From contig OX579641.1 of NCBI GenBank assembly GCA_951230915.1, forward strand, positions 3,162,001 through 3,226,000: DNA of 64,000 bases, in the 5' to 3' direction. Source of the DNA: Antitrichia curtipendula. Taxonomy: Eukaryota > Streptophyta > Bryopsida > Hypnales > Leucodontaceae. The stretch's first letter is position 1, and every line of letters starts with the position of its first letter. The position numbers and the translations under genes were made by a program. The notes under the pieces were generated by a model. The model worked only from the letters and a program-made list of their open reading frames with translations. It ran no database searches and was not told where the DNA came from. This document shows, piece after piece, positions 12,501 through 23,762 of this stretch.

Positions 12501-12593
12501 ACTTTTTCTAAAATTTGTCGAGAGTTGCAGGGCATTGAGAAGGAGCTTGTTTGGGAACCGAAGAGGTGGCAGGGCGTTTTCTGTGGTCCGTGA
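9503..12593 (+). CDS. Protein kinase with N-terminal helical-bundle domain (4 exons)
   Basis: Proposed exons are 9503-9967, 10269-10421, 10540-11073 and 12048-12593 (stop TGA at 12591-12593), giving 565 residues. All introns are in phase 0 with GT-AG ends. Residues 1 to about 150 are helical, with the phrase KINEHQCKRLAQVYQEIGSD. This resembles the four-helix bundle at the N terminus of plant MLKL-like kinases, a moderate-confidence inference. The kinase domain covers about 275-550: glycine loop IGQGSTAEV at 284-292, ATP-binding Lys305 in CAVKIF, catalytic loop HGDLKTDN with Asp410, DFG Asp432, then FRAPEVLRG and DVYSFAMIMYEILTG. It is thus a tyrosine-kinase-like Ser/Thr kinase of the non-RD type (HGD, not HRD), a class often linked to immune or death signalling. 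The start is the first ATG of the open frame; a GAGGCGGCTATG repeat follows it. Exon 3 is a duplicate of exon 2. Further 5' exons are possible. Confidence 0.82.
10166..10700 (+). repeat. Tandem duplication of intron plus exon inside the kinase gene
   Basis: Two adjacent copies with a period of about 268 bp begin ATTAGGTTTAGTAATTGGGG at about 10166 and 10434. Each copy contains the end of an intron, with its TTTGTGTAG acceptor, and an exon starting GTAA. Exon 2 encodes 51 residues, and the first part of exon 3 encodes the diverged copy (both contain LEEEASGE and VPQAY). Because exon 2 is 153 nt with phase-0 borders, skipping it keeps the reading frame. Confidence 0.85.
11074..12047 (+). other. 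Third intron of the kinase gene
   Basis: It runs from GTATGTTTAG to TCTCCAG and is 974 bp long. About 270 bp of its 3' part is a Stowaway-type MITE that ends roughly 20 bp before the acceptor. The remainder shows no coding sequence. Confidence 0.7.
11760..12027. mobile_element. Stowaway-type MITE in kinase intron 3
   Basis: The inverted ends read CTCCCTCCGCCCCGAAATAA at the left and TTATTTCGGGCCGGAGGGAG at the right, pairing over about 26 bp with one mismatch. TA dinucleotides flank the ends (11760-11761 and about 12024-12027). CTCCCTCCG is the well-known Stowaway terminus of plants, mobilised by Tc1/mariner-type transposases. No coding capacity. The left end has two extra bases before CTCCC, so the exact left border is uncertain. 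Confidence 0.82.
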
Positions 12594-13270
12594 TGCTGGA
12601 ATTCATGGCGGTTTTTGTGGTGGTGCAGATTCAACTCTAAGGTGTAGAATGTACAATACTTTAGAAGTTTTCGGAGTGTGAGGTTTTGTTCTGCAATAAG
12701 CAGCAATTCTCAAATGCGATAACTTGTGAAGTCGAAACACACAACGTCCATTGAAGAGCAGTCTAGGTGCAGATTCAACTCTAGGTGATGAAGGTTCCGA
12801 ATCCTTTGAAGGCAGCCTGAAGTCCTTTCTTCAAATTTGCAGAACACAAAGCAACTGCAGTGACCCACAATATGGTTAATTCTGAATCTGATGAATTAGA
12901 AAGAATTGATTTTCTTTCAGCTCCATCTCATGTACTGGAATAAAGTCTGCATAATTCGAAAGAGTCATTCCAATGGATAAAATCATAGCATTGTAACGTA
13001 ACCACTGTAGATGTGCTATATGTTGGTATGGGGGGAGTCAAGTAACACCTTTGGGCTATTTGGACAATTCACTTCGAAAACTGATAACAAATCCTTACTT
13101 TTGTTGGGAAATTATAATATCAGTTGGCTTCTCTTACATTTATCCATTTGTGGGGAAAAAAACAATTTTGTTTATAACCATTCCATGGCAAGAAGCCAAC
13201 CATTATGTGTGCAAGTTATTGTAAAGATTGCTGAGGGAGGATTCAAGCGCTTGATTTTTCCTTCTTCTAG
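12594..13270 (+). other. Probable kinase 3' UTR and flank
   Basis: The first few hundred bases after the stop are of gene-like composition. The phrase gcagattcaactcta occurs twice (about 12627 and 12770). No second gene is evident. A frame at 13011-13307 is open but resembles nothing known. Confidence 0.4.
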
Positions 13271-13378
13271 GGAAACTGGACCTAGGATCATCCAAGATTA
13301 TAACTGAAGAAGAATTGCAGATATCCAAGGAAGCTCATACCTTTCTCCAAGAATCTCGTACACGTGGAAAGTCAAGTG
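13271..13378 (+). other. Orphan exon-like segment
   Basis: A 108-bp segment lies between a good acceptor (TTCCTTCTTCTAG) and a donor (GTAACT). It is open in one frame, reading KLDLGSSKIITEEELQISKE followed by an Arg/Ser-rich end. The composition looks protein-coding. No partner exon was found nearby, so it may be a transduplicated gene fragment. Family unknown. Confidence 0.3.
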
Positions 13379-14810
13379 GTAACTTGAACAATGTTATGGT
13401 TTCATTTCTCCTCATAAGTTGCAATTTCATTTCAAATGCATTGTTTTATAACTGCTTGAAAAATCCAAATGGGTTTCAAAATCGCACTAAATGATGGATG
13501 ATAATCATTAGTGGTCAATGAAATGTCGCCAAATGATGGCTAACATGATTGCAATGCAATGTGCTCATAAAGGAGTGCAGAGTAAATACAAATCAAGGGT
13601 TCCAGTAGCTATCTACTTTGCAGAATTTTTGACTATATTCTACAAGTTCCCACAGTGTGCGCAGATGCATGAACCTTTCAATTGACTCAGAGTTGAAAAC
13701 CATGAAACACAGATGTCATGAACAGTCAATCCTGACCACAACAAGCAGCTTCAAAAAATTGAGTGAATGAATACATTTTGTTTCATTTTTGAGGCACGAG
13801 TGTTTGAAACTCAAATGAAAACACGTTTAAAACACATTTCACACGTTTGCAGAAATCATGGGAATAAAGGATTCACTTTTGGAGAGAATTGAAGCACTCA
13901 CTCCCACATACAAAAAAGTTGAGAACTTGCACAGTACATGACTGTACTGATTCTGAACCCACCACTGTTCCAAAGTGCTTCAAAATTGAGTAGAGAAATG
14001 TCACATATATATTTTCCAACTGTACTATAAACTTTGAGTTTTGTGTTCAAAAGAATAGTATGCCCTGTGCCATTGTCATAGTCCAAATAAGAATAAAAGT
14101 AATTTTCTAATTTTTTAATTCAGAACTTTCACATTGTAAACCCAAACGCCCCGAAACAATGGCCTGTGCCTTGCGCCGTTCCCTCGACTAAAAGAAAAGT
14201 AAAATTGATTTTCTAATTTTCTTACTCACAAGAACTTTGAAATTCAATATTTTTTCTATTGTAGATCCAAAAGTCACAAAACAAAGCCCTTGCAATCCCT
14301 CCTCGCAAAGAGCTTTCCAATGGTACCAAGCACACGACCGAGGGATACATGGTCCAAGAAATCTCACCATAACAAATAAAACAAGAAAACAAAAATACTT
14401 AATTGATGAATTTGAATTTGTACACACCCTAGCATTAACAATTAATTATAGAACACAAAATTTAAAAATATGCAAAATTTCACAACCTTTAGGATGAATT
14501 TTTGAGAGCTTTGAAAGGGTAGGAACTCTGAACTCAAGACAACAAAGTAAGAAGCAACCCTTTACTAAATGAATTAACATTGGAGGTGGTTGGTGCAATG
14601 AATGAATTTGCGGTGAAAATATAATGAAATCTACATTAAATGCAAGTAGTTGCATATTTTTTGGAGTAGTGTACATTTAGTTATAATAATTCCTAAAAGT
14701 AAAAGCTAATAGGTTCTTATTTTAGTTCATAGGTGGTATACTAATTTGTACATGGCATATAATAGATATGTGAATGGGTCATGATATATTCCAAAAGCAA
14801 TCCCCTTATA
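13379..14810. other. No recognisable gene
   Basis: AT-rich sequence. An imperfect direct repeat occurs at about 14095-14170 and 14198-14290 (aaagtaaaattgattttctaattt and what follows). Open frames at 14188-14497 lie on both strands and look like chance. Confidence 0.4.
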
Positions 14811-14814
14811 TTAA

Positions 14815-15728
14815 ACCTCTCAAGGACTAACATGTTTTTTTTGGCAACTTAGAAATTTTGAGCAAGTACTTGTGACTAAAGATTTGCATATTTTTAGTTG
14901 AAATTTTAATAGAAGGTAGGGACAAGGAATGTCTTTCATATGTCCTAAATTTCATGACATTTGGAAATAAAAGTCAAAGCTATTACCTAATATGGTTTGT
15001 TTGTTTTGTAAATGGGTAGTCCAGACAAATCAAAAAATATCACTTTCTTCAAAAATAAAAAATTTTAATTGGTTTTCTAGAATTATATATGCGTAGAAAG
15101 GTTTGAATCATTTAATTTTGATCAATGAGTCATAAGTTATGAGGAGTTTTAGTTTGTGGGCACTTATGGATTTTCTACTCTAAAATAAACTTTGAAGTCA
15201 TTTATTTTACTTAATTTTCAATAATTTTTGAAAAAAATAAAATCTTAGGATGTAGATTGTTTATTAAAACATTTCAAACATTGGAATTGTCATTTTTCAA
15301 TTTCATAATTAAATTCTTAACAATTTTGTATTTTGAATTATTCTCTACTTTTTTCTACTTACTATTTTTTTTCTATATGTTGTACTATTCCAAATGATCC
15401 GAAAATTTTCAAGGATGCAGCCAACTTGCCCTGAAAATTGAATCCAAAGAAGCACCACCATTTTGGACATTTCTTCATACAAATGTGATCTTGTCAACTG
15501 CAGCTGCCCAATTTTTTGCAAGGGGATTTTGTCACTTCAAACTCTAATATCTTGCAATCTACATGGTGGAAAGTTTTGAAATTTTTTCCACATGTTTTCA
15601 AGTCAGCATAATACAAGCCTACAATTACATGTGTCTAAAAGTATCTTTTATCTAAATTTTGGTGCTTGTACTAGAAATCACAGTTGTGGAGCTTTTTTGG
15701 TGAAAACATAGTCACGGTCCATTAGGAG
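14815..15728. mobile_element. TTAA-flanked MITE, copy B (complete, inverted)
   Basis: TTAA lies at both borders (14811-14814 and 15729-15732). The ends are diverged: ACCTCTCAAGG at the left, and CCATTAGGAG at the right. The interior is homologous, in inverted orientation, to copies at 36345-37213 and 37831-38765. Shared phrases include tcacaaatgtgatctt-like and gtgaaaacatagtca. 914 bp, no coding capacity. Confidence 0.68.
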
Positions 15729-15732
15729 TTAA

Positions 15733-16805
15733 ATGGCACACAAACATGGGTTCGGATAGTGTCCCTCACTAATTGAAAATGGAACATTAATCATCATATT
15801 TCTACTTTAGTTATTGAAAATGGAACATTTATGGCTACTCATTTGTTTCTACATTTTTTTTTGTGTTGCATTGTCTTTTTTCTTTTCATCCAACTTAAGG
15901 CTTAATTTTGTCCTCCACTGCTTCCCATTCTTGTTTGGGCACTATGTAGGGACAAGTATTGAACTTTTGTGTATCAATCCTTCTATTTTTCATTAACCAA
16001 ATTAATTGAAACCTTTTTATAGGGGTGAAGACAGTGAATAGAGCCACTTTAATCCTTGAAGAACATTGCAAGTTCAATAGGCATTTTGAAAGTTAAACTT
16101 GAATTTTTCACACAATTCTTCAATTTAAATGCTTTTAAGCTTACCTAAGAAAATGAATCTCTAATGATCTACTTTTTACTCTATTTAATTTTTTTCAAAT
16201 TATTAAATTTATAATTTTTATTGAGACTTTGAAAATAGCCTCTTAAAAGCTCAAAATACACTACTTTTGAATTTTTATATGAAAATTTCTCTTGGTGTGA
16301 GCTCAAAGAATTCACCAATTATACCATCATGTTTATCACTATCATCTCCATTTTTTATGAAAAATTTATACTATTTTAATATTTTTTGTAATTACTATGA
16401 TTTTTATAAAGAATTTTTTTTATAAATAGAATAGAATTCAATTTGAAGTTTTTCAATTGTAAATAAATAAATAAACATTTTACATATATTACTACATTTA
16501 AAAAGTACCAGTTTTTTAAAATGTGTGTTTTAATGTAGAAATCTAATGAAGTTTGAGCAAGCCCATACATTAAATGTTTTTTAAGGATTAAGGACCATGT
16601 TTGCAATCACATTTCTAATACTTTGGCATGATTTAGTTTCAATGCATTTTTCATGAAGAAATGAAATCTTTTAAAACTATTAGATAAACATGATGAAAAT
16701 GTATAATTCATCAATAGAGTGATGAGAGTGATGATTTAGATTCACTCGTGAAGAATTTTTTTCTAAATTTTTTATTAATGTATTGATATTTATTCTTGTT
16801 TGAGG
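15733..16805. other. Anonymous AT-rich DNA
   Basis: No gene. The phrase attgaaaatggaacatt occurs twice, about 40 bp apart (15770-15830). Confidence 0.4.
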
Positions 16806-16809
16806 TTAA

Positions 16810-17399
16810 TCCCTAAAGGACCAAGGCACATTTTGGGCACAGATTGTACAAAAGTGCCACTATTCAGCCATTCTGGGCAATGAGAAAAAAATGTTGTTGT
16901 TTTTTCAAAATTGAACCATTCAAATTTGTACTAGAGTACTATAGAAAAATGTGTGGAAAATTTTTCACAAACTTTGACTGCACAAATTAAAAGATTGTAG
17001 TGTTTGAAGTTAGAAAAAAAAAGTTTTTTTTCTCTAATTTTACTTGATAAATCCAACAAACTTTAACTCCTCCTAAAATGAGATTTTTACAATTTGTATG
17101 GATTCTTTTTTTTTTACGTTTGCATCTTGTATCATGTAAGTTCCATACTTACCAAATTTCAAAATTATAAGAGGAGTTTTGCACATGCTAATCAAAGTTG
17201 TCCGGCCTACTCAAAAAATTCAAGACAATATAACTTTTAATCTAGGCACCCAATCCAAAAAAAAAATGATTTTCCCACTAAAGAGATACATGTTCACACC
17301 TTGTGTCAAAATTTGAAGAGTATCCTTTAAAAAAACACTTCATATGCACCTACCCAAGATCAACAACATACATTCAACGATCATTTGGTCTTTTAGGGG
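16810..17399. mobile_element. TTAA-flanked MITE, copy C (complete, short subtype)
   Basis: It starts TCCCTAAAGGACCAAGG and ends TTGGTCTTTTAGGGG. TTAA lies on both sides (16806-16809 and 17400-17403). 590 bp, AT-rich, no coding capacity. The ends match the other members, but the interior is a different subtype. Confidence 0.72.
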
Positions 17400-17403
17400 T
17401 TAA

Positions 17404-18430
17404 ATTGACATACCGTATCCAATGGATAGAATCAACATTCTTTGCCAAATATTTATTTAATATGCCCCAAGTTAGGAATGTTTTGCTAATATTTTTCAGT
17501 AGTCAAAAGTAATTAAATTGACTTCTATTTAGTGAGAGTGGCCAAATGAGACTTTAAAATATAAAAATACTGAAGATTTACAACTTGGTTTTATAGTGTT
17601 GGGGTCAGTTACAATAATTGTGGAGAATCCACATTGGCACATTTAGTGTACTGTGAACCGATAAGAATGAAACTAAAACTAAAAAAAATAACAATTGAAT
17701 TTCAAAAATACATGGTGAAAACGAATCAATATTTCAATATGTCAAGAAATATTATAATCAGGATATAAACAGGGCAAATAATCAAAGTGGGTACACAATA
17801 AAAAAACAAACTATTGAACATACCACTAGTATCAAAAAGGGCTACATAGATGAGGAAAAAAACTACAAGAAATATAACACTAAATAACCAGAGAAAGTCC
17901 TCGTCATATTGGGAAGGGTATTATTTATGCTTTGCTAGATACATGGGGGGATTTATCAAAATTTTAATTCAAAGATTGGAATTGGTTGAGGAGCCATCAA
18001 TAAGACAATTTTGTTCATTGTAGGGTTACTATTTTTTTTATTGCAAAATGAACCCCTACTGCTCATTGATAAACAAAGTTATAAGACCCAACAATTGTCA
18101 AAATTTGTCATGTGGGTATACTTGTACATCATTTCCTTACTCTTTGAGACCCAACTTTCTACTACCGTATTTGAATAGCAAGTTGGGTTTAAATCAATTT
18201 TTTTTTATAAAAGTGCCAAATTCTTTTGCTAATTTTGGATCCAAACAATCAAACATACAAATAAATAAATGTAAAGATGGTTTGCCAAAATTCAAAAGAT
18301 ACCAATAAGATTCTACGAAGTCATATACCAATCTACCATTTGACCACCTACCATCCCAAAAAATTATTTCATGGAAAATAAAAGGAATTACTTTATTGAC
18401 ATTTTGTAACAATGGAGAGGTTGTCTTTAT
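17404..18430. other. No recognisable gene
   Basis: AT-rich DNA without supported features. Open frames at 18048-18412 occur on both strands and show no family resemblance. Confidence 0.4.
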
Positions 18431-18643
18431 GATGAAATCTAGAGTCCGTCATGAATCTTCAAAGGACATGTGAAACTTTGAAGATGAAATCTTGACCATT
18501 CATTGTCAAAACGCGAGGAATTGTGTTCACTATAGAACTTCAAACCTCATTTGGACATAATAGAATAATTATTTTCAGAAACCTTTAAACTATGAAAAGT
18601 TGGAAAATCAAGGTGACTTTTGTATCCGCAAATCCTCTTATAA

Positions 18644-18769
18644 TTTTGAGCCTCCAATCAAAAGTTATGGACAAAATTTAGAGAAGATGTTTGAAAACGT
18701 TAAAAAACAAATGTTCATTTTGATTCTTCTCTAAATTTTTGTCCATAACTTTTGATTGGAGGCTCAAAA
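18644..18769. repeat. Inverted repeat with 44-bp arms
   Basis: The arms begin TTTTGAGCCTCCAATCAAAA and end with the complement, pairing almost perfectly over about 44 bp around a loop of about 38 bp. Weaker pairing continues outside, toward about 18560 and 18850. The right-hand flank (ttcttagttcaaa...ttctacta) resembles 48300-48345, so this is a dispersed fold-back family. Confidence 0.6.
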
Positions 18770-18859
18770 TCTCAAGTGGGTTCTTGGAGATTAAAGTTCC
18801 CTTGATAGTTCTCAATTTTTCTTAGTTCAAATGTTCTTGGAAAAAGTTATTCTACTACG

Positions 18860-20040
18860 CCTCAGTGAGGTATGAAATTCTACTTGAACAAAATTTGTGC
18901 TTTTGACTTAATTCTGAGCAATTGAGCTCCTTCTAATCCTTAATTTACATATTCCATATAGGTTGCTTTACCTCCTACCACCTCACCTATATAAATATTT
19001 TGTCTTCTCCTCATGTTGACTCACAATATTAAGTGGCATTTCAAACGTTTTGAGATCGTTGCCAAATATTTTGAATTTTAGAAATTTAATGCCCAATTTT
19101 TCAAAAAACAATATTCTGAAGTACCAATTTTTAAGTTGGACTTAAATTAAATATTTAGCACCAAAAAGCCAAACTTGCTATCCAAGTACAATAGTACATG
19201 GAATATTACTGATGAATACCAAAAAAGCTCCCAAAAATGTTTGTCAAATATTTAAGAGTTAGTCAAGACAAGCAACCATAAAGGTTTGTCACACTTTCTC
19301 CTCCCCATTCTCCAAAAGGGCGTTAGTCACACCCTCTTCATGTAAAATTATAGGGCTCCTATTGGTTCTTCTTTTTACCTCCATACCGTTTCATTCTCAG
19401 AGAAGGCATGACAACCCCTATAAATAAATAAATAAATAACTTTTACAAAAGAAAATGTCACATCATGTACCTTACCCCCAAACGATTAATAATGGTACCA
19501 GATAGGCATTCCTCTGTGACGGACTGAAATCCCACGTCCTAAATCCCATTTCTGCAATCAGTCGGTCGGTCTACTCATCCTTTCCCCAAAAAATCTTGAA
19601 TGACACCCCTATCCACTTTAAGGAAAATCCTTCATTTTCATTGGCTCAGGTGGGTCACATCTGAGTTGGCAAAAGGTGCACGGGAAATAAATTTTAGTAC
19701 CATAACAGGCCTCAGATGTGGGGACCAATAGGGAGCTGTGGCCAGTTGTTGTGGCTGAGCATAAGAGTTATGAGAGGTCCAAGGTTTGTCAGTTTTTTTT
19801 CAGGAGTCTTTTAAGGTGGAAGCACCCAAAACCGTCACTTTAAGGAATTCAGCATACTTGGAGGCATCATTTCAAAAAAATAAAAAAATTCTGATGTTAG
19901 CGAGAGAAAATCATGAATTTTCCAAAAAAAAATTAGATTTTTTGGATGTGAAATGTAATTTCTATGATTTTTTGAAGTTGTGGGTCTCTAGACCACTGGA
20001 TCTGTCCTATAGGTGCACCCAAAACTGAACCCTGCGGAAA
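18860..20040. repeat. AT-rich DNA with a dispersed repeat
   Basis: The segment 19285-19420 (caCACTTTCTCC, gctcctattgg, cattctcagagaagg, tgacaacccctat) is related to 39455-39500 and 39820-39945, with an AAAT microsatellite at about 19419-19438. No gene is supported. Confidence 0.4.
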
Positions 20041-20059
20041 TCAGCTCTTAAGCCAGTCA

Positions 20060-20130
20060 GATATTGGTAAGTGTCCTTCAAATATGTCAGCCAATTAAAG
20101 CCAAGCATTTGGCTGACGGATTAACTAAAG
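20060..20130 (+). pseudogene. Copia-like RNase H C-terminal fragment
   Basis: A short frame reads VSVLQICQPIKAKHLADGL followed by TK and a stop. This matches the conserved end of Ty1/copia polyproteins, where the HLADGLTK-type phrase closes the RNase H domain. Nothing else of the polyprotein is recognisable upstream, so this is at most a scrap of a retrotransposon. Confidence 0.4.
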
Positions 20131-20139
20131 TCTAGGGAC

Positions 20140-22140
20140 ATAATTGGGTGAGTCTAGGGTCCATGGCAAGGTACAGGGACGGGAATGGGTGTTTTCACCT
20201 TATTTCACAAGATGGAGCATGTGGGTTTGGGAGATGTACGAAATTTTTTATTAGTTATTTGAAGTCGGATACACTATGGGCATTTCTAAAGCAGCTGAAG
20301 TGTACTTATATATATATTAGCTTTTCATTGGTGCCGTGTGAAAAATGACAACAAAGGTTAGTACAAGTGGAATCCGTAGTACGTAACATATGTTTACCAA
20401 TGAGGGTAAAGTGGCGTTTTCCCTTTTTGCATTCTTGGAAAGGAGACCTGTATTGTGAACCCAATTGTTTTATTGGTGGCTCCTCAACCAACCACAATTC
20501 TTGAATTAAATGATAAGTTTCTTGTAGGTATCTAGCAAAGCACAATACCCTCTCAAATAGGGGAAGCCTACTATTGGATATACAATGTTCATGTAAGGTT
20601 TGTGCATGTATAATTGTCACTAATTACAACCAAGTATAATTACTATTATTAAATCTAGTTTTTTTATTTATTGGATCTTTTTGGCAACTGAAAGGAGATT
20701 CCTACTAATATACTTTAGCATGCATAATTTGGACAATGTATGAATAAGTAATGAGTTTTCAAATTCTTCTTAAAAACTACTTTACAATTTACAATTTATA
20801 TTTTTTTCAGTTTCTTTTGTGTCACAAAAAAAAAATACTGTAAGTATTTTTGAATGCCTTAAAACCTACCTTTTCCCAGATACAATTTTTTTTCTTCTTC
20901 AAAAGATTGTAAAATTAACTATGTACCCAAAATATGTATGACATTTTTTAGGTTATTAATCTATACACTATGGACACAGCAATTACCGGTACTTCACTTG
21001 CACTTGCAAGCTGTTTTTTTCCCTCTTTTTTTTGGCATTCTTCAAAAGAGGATAAAAACTGTTTGTAAATGCAAATGCAAGTGAGTAAATAGCCGATCCA
21101 TGCTGTAAAAAACATGAAAACCTTGGGCACATCCAACTATTTTTCTTAGGCATCATTCGTATCCTCACAACTAACCACCAAATTTTGTTTTCAATAGAGT
21201 TATTCGTAAAGTCATCCTTAGTTTGATACCCAGTTTTAAACAAGCTCTTATACAAATTGGTGAAAGGAGGTAAAGCAACCCATATGGGATATGTAAATGG
21301 TTGGATTTGTAAGTAACTTGTAAGAGCTTGGAGGAGCTCAATCTTAAAATGAACCCATATCCTTTGAGAGTTCGTAAAGAACAGTGGATTTCATTATAAA
21401 AACAACCTATCCACCCTCCATTCGCACAAATTGTCAATGTACAATTTCTGTGACAGCTATACTGAGGTCCAAACTTTTTTAGGCACCATTTCGATGCGAA
21501 AGAAAGTTTGGTCCCAAGTTTTGTTTTGCAAGTGTTGATTGCGCGAGCTTTTTACTTTTTCACCTGCTTTTTTACATAAAGCAGGGGTTCAAACCCCAGT
21601 TTTACCTCTAAACTCGGGTTTACTTTACGAATAACTCTAATGTAGGCAAAAATTTGTCTTGCTAGAAATAGAGGAGAATTTCCAATTTCCAATTCTTCAC
21701 CAGGATTCACCTTGTGTGCCGGCCGCCGAGCATGCCAAGACGCACAATACAACAAGCAAGGGTGACGAGGATAGCATAGCTTGCTTCTTAAAGTCATATG
21801 ATCAGTAGCTCGTGTGATGATAAGCACACTCAGGTCGTGTTCTTTGAGGAGTTTCGTTTCGATTGGCTCACAACTGAATCAATGGGGTGTTCAGTTTTTT
21901 GACATTGCCAGTCTTTCATTTCCTCGGTGACATTAGCTCCCATTTCCAACCCAGTGTTTGTATGGTATCGATCCAATCGATTTCCTTGTAAGCTTTTGTA
22001 TTTTATAACCTCGATCAATTGAAAGCTGAGTGAATCTTTCAGAGGCGGAAAGTGACAATGAATCCCAAATCCGAAATTGAAAATTGAAGAGAATTGCACC
22101 GCCACTAGTCAAACACACACACAGCTAGTATGAAATGATA
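20140..22140. other. No recognisable gene
   Basis: AT-rich DNA. A pair GGGGTTCAAACCCC lies near 21583-21596 and resembles a tRNA T-arm, but no cloverleaf can be built around it. Confidence 0.4.
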
Positions 22141-22860
22141 CTGCTGCGTGCTGCTGCAACAGGAGTATTGTACGGTCAATGCGATAAGTTCCTGCTTATC
22201 ACCGCGGCATGGCACCCCGACAAAGTGGGATGACTGGGCTGTCTGTCGCCGTTGTTATCCACGCTCCACGGCGCAGGTGCAGGCGCAGGCGCAGGTCGGG
22301 GACATTCATACCATTCTACATTCCTGCTTATCTTCTTCTTCAGTTCTTCTTCTTCTTTCTTCCCAGTTAAAGTGCCTGACCAACTAACGACGTTCTCTGC
22401 TGGCACTCCGTCACGGCTCCTGGGTTAAGCTTACTTTCTCTCTCTCTCTATGCACACACACACAGTCCCTCTTTCTCTCTCTCTATGTACACGCTCCGTC
22501 CGCGAATCAAATCCACCTTATCGCCTTGCAATTGGACCTTCAGTCGTGGAATGCAAGCATCAGTGGTTACGACTTACACGACAGTCAGTGCCTGCCTGCG
22601 TCACAGCGTGTAAATACGGGCTCACCATCATGCACCATCCACCACTACTATTCTTTCCCACTGATCCTCCTGAAACGAATTTCAATGGTCCAGCAGCCTG
22701 TTTGAAGCCTGCTTGCCAACTCATGTGGGACCCTGCTCACTCTTATCGCCAGGCAACTGACGGAACGGAATGAATGCATGCGAGCAGAATTGGACGAATC
22801 CAACACGACGTGCCAGCCATTCAGTTGGGTGAATGAGTGGTTCCTCACAGTGAGCGTGAG
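22141..22860. other. Locally GC-richer segment with simple repeats
   Basis: The segment contains a GCAGGC hexamer run (about 22274-22294) and CT/CA microsatellites (about 22437-22490). It could be a promoter, an untranslated exon or a relic. I see no convincing coding frame. Confidence 0.35.
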
Positions 22861-23021
22861 GGCCTTTTTTTTTTATGAGATTTTACAAGCTTTTCTTTCT
22901 CTACTGTAATTCAGTTCCCACGTTGAACTGGTTTTACAAGTACCAAGTCCGTTTGTTTTTTTCTCTATTTTTGTACTCCAAATAGACTGAACTTATATAG
23001 GTTTTTTTCATTGGCCAGAGA

Positions 23022-23241
23022 CCAGAGAGAATGAATTGACCCCCTCATTGCCCCAACCGAGGATAATTTTAAAAAAATCCCCCTATTTTGTGCCGTGTTT
23101 ATTGATAATTCTCCACCTGTCCTACCTAATTTGGGGCCTCTGATTGCAAATATGAATTCAGAATTTCCAAAAAAAATAGTATGTTGCAAATAAAAAATTC
23201 CAGGGTTTGCCCCAGTGGGGTCAATTCAATTCACCCTGGAC
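23022..23241. mobile_element. MULE-like MITE, diverged copy
   Basis: The ends are CCAGAGAGAATGAATTGACC and the near-complement ending in GAATTGAATTCACCCTGG-type sequence. The interior shares long phrases with 34786-35019 (ccctattttgtgccgt, taatttggggcctctgattg). About 220 bp, no gene. Confidence 0.6.
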
Positions 23242-23369
23242 TGAGCAGGTACGGAAGTTGGAAATCTGTGGGCTGCTGAGTCACATGTCTGCCACTCTGG
23301 ACCATTCAAAGCTCAGGCACCAGATGAGGCGACAAGGCTATGGAGGAGTCCGCAAACTGAAAAAAAGCA

Positions 23370-23762
23370 CCGTTGGAGGGTTGGTTTGCCTTTTTCATAG
23401 GTTTCCATAGACAAAAAAAAAAATTTAGATCATTTTTCAGAGAAAAAACAGACGTGGAACGTAGCACAAGTGGTTTTGTATTTTTCCAAGCATTTTTGAA
23501 TTACTTATAAATTTTCAAAGATTTGGGGCACATGCACCTATTTGTGATCATAGTTCTCCCAAAATCCGTCCACTTGCAACTTGTGAAGAGATGTGTGGTA
23601 ATCAAAGACAATGATTGGCTCTTGCAATAAAAAAATAATTTTTCCTCAAAGCATTCAATTGCTAAAGTGGTCCATTTAAGGATCACTCCATCTCCATTCT
23701 CTAGCTAAATATAGGATTGCTTTGAAGGAGAGGGTCGCTTTTAGAGCATACTACCTTAAATT
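23370..23762. repeat. Dispersed about 390-bp repeat, copy 1
   Basis: Homologous over its whole length to 35140-35521, with shared phrases such as acaagtggttttgtattttt and caaagacaatgattggctct. It ends GCTTTTAGAGCATACTACCTTA, which is the right terminal repeat of that element. The left terminus is missing here. Confidence 0.65.

Noticed and set aside
20306..20620. 104-codon minus-strand frame
   Set aside because: No recognisable domain, no splice context, and composition like the surrounding DNA.
21560..21610. tRNA gene suggested by GGGGTTCAAACCCC
   Set aside because: No acceptor or D-arm can be paired around it, and the presumed anticodon loop is far too long.
22450..22773. 107-codon frame in the GC-richer segment
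   Set aside because: Starts in CA/CT microsatellite; no conserved motif or splice context.
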